Shown piece by piece: positions 18,095 to 26,652 of a stretch of 64,000 nucleotides of DNA; within the stretch, counting starts at the first letter, position 1, and each line of letters opens with the position of its first letter. Where the stretch lies: positions 124,001-188,000 of the forward strand of contig NZ_NFKT01000001.1 in the NCBI RefSeq assembly GCF_002160525.1, read 5' to 3'. The notes under the pieces were generated by a model, which was given only the letters and a program-made list of their open reading frames with translations, did no database searches and had not been told where the DNA came from. A program made the translations under genes and the position numbers. Source of the stretch: Lachnoclostridium sp. An169. Lineage in GTDB: Bacteria > Bacillota > Clostridia > Lachnospirales > Lachnospiraceae.

Positions 18095-19312
18095 ATGAAA
18101 AATATGCATATTGCATTTTCACCTCCGGATATTACGGAGAAGGAAATAAATGAAGTGGTTGATACTCTGAAAAGCGGTTGGATTACTACTGGACCAAAGA
18201 CAAAAGAATTTGAAAGAAGGCTGGCGGCTTTTATAGGGACGTCCAGGGTCGCCTGTCTGAATTCTGCTACAGCGTGCGCCGAGATGATACTCAGAATTCT
18301 TGGTATCGGAGAGGGAGATGAAGTGATAACTTCAGCGTATACCTATACTGCATCAGCGAGTGTTATCGCACATGTAGGCGCTAAGATTGTATTAGTCGAT
18401 ACGGCTGAAGATTCTTATGAAATGGACTACAACAAGCTTGAAGAAGCTATTAACGAGCGCACAAAAGCAATTATTTGTGTTGATATTGGCGGAACAGTAT
18501 GCGATTATGACAGAGTGTTTGAAATTGTAGAACAAAAAAAAGCTTTGTTTAAGGCTTCCACAGATATTCAGAAGAAAATAGGACGTGTTGCTGTTCTGGC
18601 AGATGGCGCGCACGCACTTGGAGCAGAGAGAGATGGTGTTCGCTGTGGGAAAATCGCTGACTTTACGAGCTTTTCATTCCATGCGGTTAAAAATCTGACT
18701 ACAGCTGAGGGCGGCGCTGCAACCTGGAAAGACATCGAAGGGGTTGATAATGATGAGCTGTATAAACAGTTCATGCTGCTGTCTCTTCATGGACAGTCAA
18801 AAGATGCACTTGCAAAGACACAGCTTGGCGCATGGGAATATGATGTTGTGGCGCCTTATTTCAAATGTAATATGACTGATATTATGGCAGCGATAGGTCT
18901 GGCTCAGCTTGAGAGATACCCGGGAATGCTTGCAAGAAGAAAACAGATTATTGAGCGTTACAATGACGGTTTTAAGGACCTGGATATAAGTGTGTTAGAC
19001 CATTATCATGACCATATGGTGTCGAGTGGACATCTTTATCTTGTTCGGGTGAATGGGTGCGATCGTACAGCAGCTAACAGAATTATTGAAAAGATGGCAG
19101 AAGCTGGGATTGCAACGAATGTCCATTATAAACCGCTGCCGCTTTTGACAGCGTACAAAAATCTGGGATTTAGGATTGAAGACTATCCGAACGCCTATCA
19201 CATGTTTGAAAATGAGATTACTTTACCACTTCATACAAAGCTTACAGATGAAGAGGTAGATTATATTATTTATTATTTCAGAAAAATAGTATTGGAACAG
19301 GTAGCAAAATGA
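18095..19312 (+). CDS. DegT/DnrJ/EryC1/StrS PLP-dependent sugar aminotransferase
   Basis: Predicted to transaminate the 4-keto sugar from the dehydratase before it, giving a UDP-4-amino-4,6-dideoxy sugar. The 405-residue protein has the family's N-terminal SGWITTGPKTKEFE and the PLP lysine in SFHAVKNLTT near residue 197. The C-terminal NVHYKPLPLL segment is typical of sugar aminotransferases. ATG 18095 is chosen, nine bases after AGAGGTG; GTG 18083 is an in-frame alternative. It overlaps the next gene by ATGA. No dedicated N-acetyltransferase is seen nearby, so the new amino group may stay free. Confidence 0.9.
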   Translation: MKNMHIAFSPPDITEKEINEVVDTLKSGWITTGPKTKEFERRLAAFIGTSRVACLNSATACAEMILRILGIGEGDEVITSAYTYTASASVIAHVGAKIVLVDTAEDSYEMDYNKLEEAINERTKAIICVDIGGTVCDYDRVFEIVEQKKALFKASTDIQKKIGRVAVLADGAHALGAERDGVRCGKIADFTSFSFHAVKNLTTAEGGAATWKDIEGVDNDELYKQFMLLSLHGQSKDALAKTQLGAWEYDVVAPYFKCNMTDIMAAIGLAQLERYPGMLARRKQIIERYNDGFKDLDISVLDHYHDHMVSSGHLYLVRVNGCDRTAANRIIEKMAEAGIATNVHYKPLPLLTAYKNLGFRIEDYPNAYHMFENEITLPLHTKLTDEEVDYIIYYFRKIVLEQVAK

Positions 19313-19989
19313 AACCTTGGAGTGAACTTCCCGAAAACATGCAAAATGATGCAGTGCGGAAATATTATCAGATACTGGAAAAACATCGAAAAGGCCTTGT
19401 CATAAAACGCCTGTTTGATATTTGTGTATCTCTGATTTTGATAATTATTCTTTCCCCGATATTGCTTATTTTGAGTTTGATGATAAAATTAGACTCAAAA
19501 GGACCGGTTTTATTCAGGCAGGTGAGAGTTACTCAGTATGGAAAAGAATTCCGAATCTGCAAATTCCGCACGATGGTAAATGATGCGGAGAAGAAGGGAA
19601 CACAGGTGACGACAAAGAATGATTCCCGTGTAACCCGTGTGGGTAAAATGTTAAGAGGATGCCGGCTGGATGAGCTTCCGCAGCTTTTTAATGTGTTGAA
19701 AGGCGAGATGACTTTTGTCGGTACAAGACCGGAAGTGGTTAAATATGTAAATTGTTATACCGAAGAAATGCTGGCAACTCTTTTACTTCCTGCGGGGATT
19801 ACATCACAGGCAAGTATTGAATATAAGGATGAAGAAAAATTACTGGAAAATGCTGAAAACGCAGATGAAGTGTACGTGGAGAAGGTTCTCCCGGATAAAA
19901 TGAAGTATAATTTGAAATCGTTGGAGGAATTTAGCGTACTAAATGATTTAAAAACAATGATTCTTACAGTTATTGCTGTGGTGAAATGA
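19309..19989 (+). CDS. Initiating sugar-phosphate transferase, WcaJ/PglC family
   Basis: Transfers the first sugar-1-phosphate from a UDP-sugar to undecaprenyl phosphate on the inner membrane face, starting polymer assembly. The 226-residue protein has a soluble N-terminus of about 30 residues. KRLFDICVSLILIIILSP marks the re-entrant helix, and FRICKFRTM, CRLDELPQLFNVLKGEM and FVGTRPE are the bacterial sugar transferase signatures. The short form without extra transmembrane helices is PglC-like. Coupling to the aminotransferase by ATGA suggests the amino-trideoxy sugar is its substrate. Confidence 0.92.
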   Translation: MKPWSELPENMQNDAVRKYYQILEKHRKGLVIKRLFDICVSLILIIILSPILLILSLMIKLDSKGPVLFRQVRVTQYGKEFRICKFRTMVNDAEKKGTQVTTKNDSRVTRVGKMLRGCRLDELPQLFNVLKGEMTFVGTRPEVVKYVNCYTEEMLATLLLPAGITSQASIEYKDEEKLLENAENADEVYVEKVLPDKMKYNLKSLEEFSVLNDLKTMILTVIAVVK

Positions 19990-20005
19990 TTGTACAGGAG
20001 TGGAT

Positions 20006-20998
20006 ATGATAGTTTCAGTTTGCGTCATTGCATACAATGAAGAAGAATATCTTGGAAATATTTTAGAAAATATAAAAGAACAGACTTTTCCTCATGATCA
20101 GATGGAGATTGTCCTTGTTGACAGTATGTCCAAAGATGGAACAAAAGCGATTATGGAAAAGTTTCAGAAAGAAGAAAAAGACTTCAAATCGGTTATTGTT
20201 TTGGATAATCCAGGCAGGCGGCTCCCTGCCGGCTGGAATGTGGCATTAAAAAACTACACAGGAGACATTATTTTAAGAGTTGACGCGCATTCTATGATTC
20301 CAAAAGATTTTGTGGCAAAGAATGTCGCTGTTTTAGAAAGCGGGGAATATGTTTCCGGAGGAATACGGCCTAATATTATTCAGGGGAGTACTCCTTGGAA
20401 GGAGACACTCCTGATGGCGGAACAGTCTATGTTTGGAAGCAGCATTGCTTCTTATCGGCGCAGCGGAAAAAAAGGGTATGTGAAGACTCTGTTTCATGGA
20501 GCTTATCGGCGCGAAGTGTTTGAAAAAGCCGGTGAATTCAATGAAAAACTCGGCAGGACAGAGGATAATGAAATGAATTACAGAATCAGAAAAGCCGGGT
20601 ATAAACTTTGCTATTCACCCGAAATCATTTCTTATCAGTATACCAGAAGTTCTCTAAAAGCCATGCTGAAGCAGAAGTTTGGAAACGGATACTGGGTTGC
20701 GCTTACACTTAAAGTATGCCCGGGCTGTCTGTCTTTATACCATTTTATTCCAGCAGCATTTGTATTTGGTATATTGATTACTACTTTATTGGGAATTTTG
20801 GGGTATCCCCAATTTGCTGCAGTTATGTGGGGACTGTACTGGCTTATGGCTATTATTATGTCAATACAGGCAGTTATCGGCCATCGTAAGTTCTGGCAGG
20901 AATTACTTCTGCCTATCCTTTTCTTCCTGCTTCACATCAGCTATGGAATCGGAAGCTTCGCCGGACTTATTAAACTGCCGTTTTGGAAGGCAAAATAG
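20006..20998 (+). CDS. Family 2 glycosyltransferase with C-terminal membrane helices
   Basis: An inverting GT-A glycosyltransferase predicted to extend the lipid-linked oligosaccharide. The N-terminus VSVCVIAYNEEEYL, the nucleotide-binding VDSMSKDGT, the metal site RVDAH and a TEDNEM motif near 190 are visible. Three or so hydrophobic segments occur after residue 245, placing it at the membrane as in ExoA-like enzymes. ATG 20006 lies five bases after CAGGAG, while GTG 20000 overlaps it. The donor and acceptor sugars cannot be read from sequence. Confidence 0.87.
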   Translation: MIVSVCVIAYNEEEYLGNILENIKEQTFPHDQMEIVLVDSMSKDGTKAIMEKFQKEEKDFKSVIVLDNPGRRLPAGWNVALKNYTGDIILRVDAHSMIPKDFVAKNVAVLESGEYVSGGIRPNIIQGSTPWKETLLMAEQSMFGSSIASYRRSGKKGYVKTLFHGAYRREVFEKAGEFNEKLGRTEDNEMNYRIRKAGYKLCYSPEIISYQYTRSSLKAMLKQKFGNGYWVALTLKVCPGCLSLYHFIPAAFVFGILITTLLGILGYPQFAAVMWGLYWLMAIIMSIQAVIGHRKFWQELLLPILFFLLHISYGIGSFAGLIKLPFWKAK

Positions 20999-21012
20999 AT
21001 AAGGAGAGAAAG

Positions 21013-21876
21013 ATGGAAATTTTGTCCGAACAGGAACTGAAAAAACTGCAGAAGATAAGCATTGATATGGCAAAATGTTTTGCTGATTTCTGCAGGAAAC
21101 ATGGACTTACCTGCTATCTCTGTGGCGGCGGATGTATCGGCACAATCCGTCATGGAGGAATGATTCCATGGGACGATGATCTTGATTTTTTTATGCCGCG
21201 TGACGATTATGAAAAAGCATGGCGTTTATGGAAAAAGGAAATGAAGGACAGCAGGTATGTATTGGAAAAATCCGATGCCTCCCATGTTGATCACAATTTA
21301 TTTTTTACACTGAGGGATAAAGAGACGACTTTGATCAAGCCATATCAGAAAGATCTGGATATTACACACGGAGTTGCACTCGATGTGCTTCCTTTAGACG
21401 GGTATCCGGATAAGAAATGGCAGAGAAGGCTGCAGTGTTTCTGGGCACTGATCTATTCGCTTTACTGTGCGCAGCTTGTGCCGGTAAATCATGGGAAAAA
21501 AGTCGAAATGCTTGGGAAAATCGCTCTGGCAGTGGTCCCCTCCAGAAAAATACGTTATTGTATCTGGAGAATGGCAGAAAAGAAGATGACAAAATATAAA
21601 ATTAAGGAATGTAAAGGTATTACAGAACTTTGTTCTGGCCCGGGATACATGAAGAACTGGTATCCAAGAGAAGCATTTGCAAAAGCTGTTTATCGGCCGT
21701 TCGAAGACACCCAGATGCCGATTCCGGTGGGATATGACGACTATTTGAAAATTGCCTTTGGAGATTATATGCAGATGCCTCCGGAAGAAAAACGGGTCGG
21801 ACATCATGAGGCACTGTTTATGGATCTGGATAATAGTTATGTGAAATACAGGGGAAAGTATTATGCACAAAATTAG
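21013..21876 (+). CDS. LicD family phosphotransferase
   Basis: LicD/fukutin enzymes transfer phospho-alditols or phosphocholine from CDP donors to glycans. The 287-residue protein has the family hallmark GGGCIGTIRHGGMIPWDDDLDFFMPRDDYE split over about 35-70, with the metal-binding DDDLD and a later DVLPLDGYP. AAGGAG lies just before ATG 21013; an upstream in-frame ATG lacks such a site. It overlaps the next gene by 14 bases. No choline uptake or activation genes (licABC) are present here, but a CDP-ribitol pathway is, so ribitol-5-phosphate is the better donor guess. Confidence 0.88.
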   Translation: MEILSEQELKKLQKISIDMAKCFADFCRKHGLTCYLCGGGCIGTIRHGGMIPWDDDLDFFMPRDDYEKAWRLWKKEMKDSRYVLEKSDASHVDHNLFFTLRDKETTLIKPYQKDLDITHGVALDVLPLDGYPDKKWQRRLQCFWALIYSLYCAQLVPVNHGKKVEMLGKIALAVVPSRKIRYCIWRMAEKKMTKYKIKECKGITELCSGPGYMKNWYPREAFAKAVYRPFEDTQMPIPVGYDDYLKIAFGDYMQMPPEEKRVGHHEALFMDLDNSYVKYRGKYYAQN

Positions 21877-22840
21877 TGTTATTGTACCGGTTTATAACGT
21901 TGAAAAATATCTGGAAAAATGTGTAGAGTCTATTATTGCACAGACGTACAGCAATCTGGAAATTATTCTGGTAGATGACGGAGCTACAGACAGTTCAGGG
22001 GTGATCTGTGACAGATACGCAGAAAATGATAAAAGGATAAAAGTGATCCATAAAGAAAACGGAGGTCTGAGCTCTGCAAGAAATGCCGGAATTGTTGCGG
22101 CAGAAGGTGAGTATATCGGGTTTGTGGACAGTGATGACTATATTGAAAAAAATATGATAGAGCTTCTGGCAGAAGAGCTTATCTCAAATGATGCCGATAT
22201 GTCTGTGTGTGGGGTTTATAATGTTTATCAGGAAAGAAAAATACCCCAGTGCAGTAAAATTGAACGGTTTGTATGTGGGGGAGAGGAAGCATATAAACTG
22301 TTGATGATAGGAGAAAAAATTCCGGGAACAGTGTGCAATAAATTATTTAAAAGAAAAATGATTCAGCAGCTGCGTTTCCCGGAGGGAAAGCTTTATGAAG
22401 ATGCATTCTTTCATATCAATCTTATGCCGTTAATAAAAAAAGTTGCTGTTAATACCACGCCGATGTATTTTTATGTACACAGAAAAGGCAGTATAACTAC
22501 AGCAAAGTTTAACAGTAGAGGTATGGATGTAATTGAAGCATACGAAAAGAATTATCTGTCAGTTAAGCAGAATTACCCTGCAATTATTGATGTGGCAGAA
22601 TTTCGGGTCGAGTGGGCTTATTTTGTTGTAATGGACCGCATGATGGAATGTGACCATTACTGGACCATACCGGAATATAAAAAAGTAAAGAGGTTTTTAA
22701 AGAAAAAAGCACCTGCTATACTGACAAGCAGATACTTTAGGAAATCAAGACGAATCGGGGCATTAGCGTTGATGCTTAATATAAAATTATATTGTTTGTT
22801 ATCCAGGATTAACAGGGCTCAAAGAGAAAAACTTGCATAA
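21863..22840 (+). CDS. Family 2 glycosyltransferase
   Basis: A GT-A glycosyltransferase of the EpsJ/WcaA type. The 325-residue protein starts ISVIVPVYNVEKYLEKCVESI and carries DDGATDSSG, ENGGLSSARN and the metal-binding FVDSDDY near residue 93. GGGGAAAG lies before the ATG, within the end of the LicD gene. It should add one sugar to the growing repeat unit in the cytoplasm. The specificity is unknown. Confidence 0.88.
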   Translation: MHKISVIVPVYNVEKYLEKCVESIIAQTYSNLEIILVDDGATDSSGVICDRYAENDKRIKVIHKENGGLSSARNAGIVAAEGEYIGFVDSDDYIEKNMIELLAEELISNDADMSVCGVYNVYQERKIPQCSKIERFVCGGEEAYKLLMIGEKIPGTVCNKLFKRKMIQQLRFPEGKLYEDAFFHINLMPLIKKVAVNTTPMYFYVHRKGSITTAKFNSRGMDVIEAYEKNYLSVKQNYPAIIDVAEFRVEWAYFVVMDRMMECDHYWTIPEYKKVKRFLKKKAPAILTSRYFRKSRRIGALALMLNIKLYCLLSRINRAQREKLA

Positions 22841-22849
22841 GAGGTTAAT

Positions 22850-23941
22850 GTGTCGATGAGAATATGTTTTGTTGATTATGATATTACTGTAACAGGCGGA
22901 GCAGAGCAGGTCAGTGTCTCTCTGGCGAATGAACTGTGCAAAAGCCACAAAATATATATTTATTCTATTAATGCTGAAAACGATTCTATTCCATATACGC
23001 TTGACAAAAGCGTTTTATGTGTGTGGGGGCCAAAAGGGAAGAAACGTTTAAATGAAATGATCAAGGCCAATTTTTCTCCTTTTATAAAATTTGTGAAACG
23101 GGAAAAAATCGATATTGTACTGTCAATGGGAAACTATCCTGCATTAATCGTATCGCTTACCCGCTTTTTTAATAAGGCAAAGTATGTTTTCTGTGATCAT
23201 GGAGCGTTGATTAATCAGTGGAAGCAGAAAGATGTCACAGCTATTCGGTTTTGGGATATGCTTCTCGCTGACAGAGTGGTTGTACTGACGGAAAGAACAA
23301 GGGATGATTACTGCAGGCTGTTTTATTGTCCAAAGAAAAAAGTCAGATGTATATATAACTGGAATGACGTCTTGCCGGCAGCAAAAGACTACGATGCTGA
23401 TAGTAAAAAAATTATTTCGGTTGGCAGATTCGGAAAGGAAAAAGGGTATGATATGCTTCCGGATATTGCTGAAAAGATTTTTCGAAAGCATCCGGAATGG
23501 GAATGGGATGTATATGGTGACGGGGAGACCTTTTTATCAGTGAAGGAAGCGATTAAGGAAAGAGGAATAGATGACAGAGTACATTTGCGCGGAAACCAGA
23601 AAAATGTGAAAAGTCTGTATCAGGACTACGCTTTTCTGATCCTTCCCTCATATAGAGAAGGAATGCCTCTTGTTCTGCTAGAGGCAAAGGCAAACCGGCT
23701 TCCCCTGCTCAGTTTTGACATTTTAACCGGTCCGAGAGAAATCATAAGAGATGGGATCGATGGTTATCTGATTCCGCCGTATAATGTAGAGAAAATGGCC
23801 GAGAAAGCCGTGAGGCTGATAGAAGATAAAGAATTAAGGAAGAGAATGTCGGATAATTCCCAGGATAATCTGGATAAATTCAGTAAGGAAGAAATTGAAA
23901 AGAAGTGGATGGCACTGTTTGCGGAACTCAAGAAAAAATAA
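22850..23941 (+). CDS. Family 4 glycosyltransferase
   Basis: A retaining GT-B glycosyltransferase. The 363-residue protein has VTGGAEQVSVSLA in the N-terminal domain. The C-terminal domain has SVGRFGKEKGYD near 187, the conserved PSYREGMPLVLLEAKA near 266 and GPREII. GTG 22850 is taken, five bases after AAGAGG; ATG 22856 is equally possible. An ATG at 22848 is out of frame and stops at once. It probably adds a hexose to the repeat unit. Confidence 0.87.
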   Translation: MSMRICFVDYDITVTGGAEQVSVSLANELCKSHKIYIYSINAENDSIPYTLDKSVLCVWGPKGKKRLNEMIKANFSPFIKFVKREKIDIVLSMGNYPALIVSLTRFFNKAKYVFCDHGALINQWKQKDVTAIRFWDMLLADRVVVLTERTRDDYCRLFYCPKKKVRCIYNWNDVLPAAKDYDADSKKIISVGRFGKEKGYDMLPDIAEKIFRKHPEWEWDVYGDGETFLSVKEAIKERGIDDRVHLRGNQKNVKSLYQDYAFLILPSYREGMPLVLLEAKANRLPLLSFDILTGPREIIRDGIDGYLIPPYNVEKMAEKAVRLIEDKELRKRMSDNSQDNLDKFSKEEIEKKWMALFAELKKK

Positions 23942-23972
23942 TAGTTGGAATTAAAACAAAAGGAGAATGAAA

Positions 23973-24665
23973 ATGATTTTTGGAGCTATTTTGGCCGGTG
24001 GAAAAGGTACAAGGATGGGAATTGATAAGCCGAAGCAGTTTTTGATGCTTGGAAATAAGCCGATTATTATTCATACGATAGAGAAGTTTCTGGTTTGCGA
24101 CAGAATTGATAAAGTTTTTGTTGGAGTACATCCCGACTGGGTTGATTATACAGAGGATTTAATCGGGAGATATATCCATACGGATAAAGCATTGTCAATT
24201 GTTCCGGGAGGAAAGGACAGAAATGGAACGATTTTTAATATTGTAGATCAAATTGAAAGTGAATATGGAGAAAACGACAGTCACATTATTGTCACTCACG
24301 ATTCGGTAAGACCTTTTGTGACGTTGCGAATTATCGAAGAAAATATAGATGCGGCTTTACAGTATGGTGCCTGCGATACAGTTGTCAATGCCGTAGATAC
24401 TATTGTTGCATCAGATGATGGAAATATGATTTCTGAAATCCCAGACAGAAGAACAATGTTTCAGGGGCAGACACCACAGTCATTTAATATGAGTCTGCTG
24501 AAAAAAATGTATCTCGACTTAAATGATGGAGAAAAGGAGATTCTTACAGATGCCTGTAAGATCTGCGTGGTGAGAGATATTCCAGTTAAACTTGTGCGGG
24601 GCGAGACTTCGAATATTAAAATAACTACAATTGATGATATGAAAATTGCAAAAGCGATGATATAG
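23973..24665 (+). CDS. TarI/IspD-like CTP-dependent cytidylyltransferase
   Basis: Predicted to make CDP-ribitol from ribitol-5-phosphate. The 230-residue protein has the nucleotide-binding AILAGGKGTRMG at the start and THDSVRPFV near 110. FQGQTPQSF near 168 is also shared by IspD and TarI. The partner dehydrogenase next door favours TarI over isoprenoid IspD. ATG 23973 is chosen because AGGAG at 23961-23965 is seven bases upstream, while ATG 23967 nearly touches it. Confidence 0.85.
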   Translation: MIFGAILAGGKGTRMGIDKPKQFLMLGNKPIIIHTIEKFLVCDRIDKVFVGVHPDWVDYTEDLIGRYIHTDKALSIVPGGKDRNGTIFNIVDQIESEYGENDSHIIVTHDSVRPFVTLRIIEENIDAALQYGACDTVVNAVDTIVASDDGNMISEIPDRRTMFQGQTPQSFNMSLLKKMYLDLNDGEKEILTDACKICVVRDIPVKLVRGETSNIKITTIDDMKIAKAMI

Positions 24666-24675
24666 GGAGTTTCAT

Positions 24676-25689
24676 ATGTTAAATTATGTATATCAGTTGA
24701 TCAATCCGAAAACAATCAGTGTAAAATATGAAGAGATTGACTGTGACAGCCGGGTAATTGTAAAGCCTGAGTACATGGCGGTATGCCATGCGGATCAGCG
24801 CTATTATCAGGGAAAACGCGATGTGAAGATTTTGAGGAAAAAGCTGCCGATGGCATTGATCCATGAAGCATGCGGAAAGGTGCTCCACGATCCGACCGGT
24901 ACATTTAAGCCGGGAGAGAATGTGGTTATGATTCCGAATGTTCCGGGTGAGAATTTCAATGGAGAAGTGTATGAGAATTATACAGGCGGTGGTTTCCTCA
25001 GCAGTGGTAAGGATGGGTTCATGAGAGAGCTGGTTGATCTGCCACCGGATCGACTGGTCAGATATGGAGAGATTGACAAAAGAATTGCGGCAATCACAGA
25101 GTTTGTCAGTGTAGGAATGCATGCTGTCTCAAGATTTGAATTATTGGCCAGAAAATCAAAAGAGAGAATTGGTATCTGGGGAGATGGAAGCCTTGCATTT
25201 ATTGTGAGCAGTATTTTAAAAAGGAAGTATCCGGAGAGTAAAATTTGCGTAATCGGTCGAAATATCAATAAACTTCATCAGTTTTCTTTTGCAGACGAGC
25301 TTTTTCTGGTAGATGAGCTGAATGAGAAGTTTACGATTGACCATGGTTTCGAGTGCGCCGGAGGGGATGGAAGTTATTATGCCATTGATGATATGATTCG
25401 GTATATAAATCCACAGGGGACTGTGGTTTTAATGGGAGTATCAGAGAGCAAAGTTCCTATAAATACCAGAGATATACTGGAGAAGGGCCTGATTTTTGTA
25501 GGATGCAGCAGGTCGGGACGTGAAGATTTTGAGAATGCGGTGTCTTTTTTGCAGGATAAAAAGATTCAGCGCAGACTGAGAACAATTATTTATGAAACTG
25601 AGGCTGTAAAGGATATTGCAGATATACACCGTGTGTTCAGTGTGGATATGGACACAGATTTTAAAACCGTTTTTCGATGGGAAATTTAG
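24676..25689 (+). CDS. TarJ-like ribulose-5-phosphate reductase
   Basis: A medium-chain alcohol dehydrogenase predicted to reduce ribulose-5-phosphate to ribitol-5-phosphate for the cytidylyltransferase before it. The 337-residue protein has the zinc-region VCHADQRYYQGKRD, HEACGKV, a Rossmann turn GIWGDGSLAF near 172 and GFECAGGDGSYY. These match TarJ rather than sugar-alcohol dehydrogenases of catabolism. GGGAG precedes the ATG and only 10 bases separate it from the TarI-like gene. Together the pair supplies CDP-ribitol. Confidence 0.85.
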   Translation: MLNYVYQLINPKTISVKYEEIDCDSRVIVKPEYMAVCHADQRYYQGKRDVKILRKKLPMALIHEACGKVLHDPTGTFKPGENVVMIPNVPGENFNGEVYENYTGGGFLSSGKDGFMRELVDLPPDRLVRYGEIDKRIAAITEFVSVGMHAVSRFELLARKSKERIGIWGDGSLAFIVSSILKRKYPESKICVIGRNINKLHQFSFADELFLVDELNEKFTIDHGFECAGGDGSYYAIDDMIRYINPQGTVVLMGVSESKVPINTRDILEKGLIFVGCSRSGREDFENAVSFLQDKKIQRRLRTIIYETEAVKDIADIHRVFSVDMDTDFKTVFRWEI

Positions 25690-25707
25690 AAATATATGGA
25701 GGATCGT

Positions 25708-26628
25708 ATGAGAAAAAGCAGAGTTATAGCTGTAGCGTTGGCGATGGGAATTGGCTTGGCAGGCTGTTCTCCTACAACTCGAACAGTTGCAGAAATACCG
25801 GAGACAGAATATACACAGGCAGGATATTCCGTAAAAGCAGAAGTTGAAGAAGATGGTACTGTAAAAATCACTTACGGATTGATTGGTGTAAAAGATGATA
25901 AAATAAAATATATTTATTTGGATCAGATTGAAGAAAATCCGGCCGAGGACAGATTTTTGATGACAAATAAAGAAATGGAAAATGCATATGGCCTGTCGTA
26001 CATTTCTGATCATGGAGAGTGGAGTACCCAGGTGCGGGCTCTTGAAAATTATATTGCAGGACATACAATGACCATAGAAGAAGTAAATGCGATACCGACA
26101 TATGAAAAAGATGAAGATAATCTGAATGTACCAACAGAAGGATCTGACCTGGAGGCCGGATGTGAGTTAGATATTACGGATTTTCTTGACGTGATTAATG
26201 ATGCGTACGATAATCTCGAAGATACCAATGCGACAAGGCTCGGAATTGGCGAAGATGTTCGAATTCATAATGCGGACAATCGTATTGATGTGACATTTTC
26301 ATTTGTGGGAACAGACTATAGATATAAGATTTGTTATGAACATTTAGATACTTATTCAGTATATGGAGAACCGGGGGCAGATATCCGGTCTCAGAAGGAA
26401 AAGGCGGAAGAACAGCCTGAGCTTTTCGAGTGGCGGAAGGGGATTGAAGGCTTCGAAGAGTACATTATGGGGCTGAATATGACGGAAGCTTATGGTGTTG
26501 AGACATATGATCCGGGAAACGGCATAGAAACTGCACTTCCAAAAGCGGGGACGGACCTGGCAGAGGTATGCAATATAGATTTGGATAAATTCATTATTAC
26601 TTTACGTGAAGCGGCAGGCAGATTATAA
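25708..26628 (+). CDS. Lipoprotein of unknown function inside the glycan locus
   Basis: The 306-residue product has a lipoprotein signal peptide with the lipobox LAGC, so it should be anchored to the outer face of the membrane. The mature part seems internally duplicated. The segment with DLEAGCELDITDFLDVINDA (about 148-170) is echoed by a C-terminal one, DLAEVCNIDLDKFIITLREA. I do not recognise the family. ATG 25708 follows GGAGG by five bases; ATG 25696 overlaps that site. A lipoprotein between sugar-nucleotide and polymerase genes is unusual; a role in polymer assembly or anchoring is only a guess. Confidence 0.7.
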   Translation: MRKSRVIAVALAMGIGLAGCSPTTRTVAEIPETEYTQAGYSVKAEVEEDGTVKITYGLIGVKDDKIKYIYLDQIEENPAEDRFLMTNKEMENAYGLSYISDHGEWSTQVRALENYIAGHTMTIEEVNAIPTYEKDEDNLNVPTEGSDLEAGCELDITDFLDVINDAYDNLEDTNATRLGIGEDVRIHNADNRIDVTFSFVGTDYRYKICYEHLDTYSVYGEPGADIRSQKEKAEEQPELFEWRKGIEGFEEYIMGLNMTEAYGVETYDPGNGIETALPKAGTDLAEVCNIDLDKFIITLREAAGRL

Positions 26629-26652
26629 GAAGAAAATTTTAGAGGATTAATA

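Noticed and set aside
23973-24665. IspD for isoprenoid synthesis
   Set aside because: The motifs fit both IspD and TarI, but the adjacent TarJ-like reductase and the glycan context favour CDP-ribitol synthesis.
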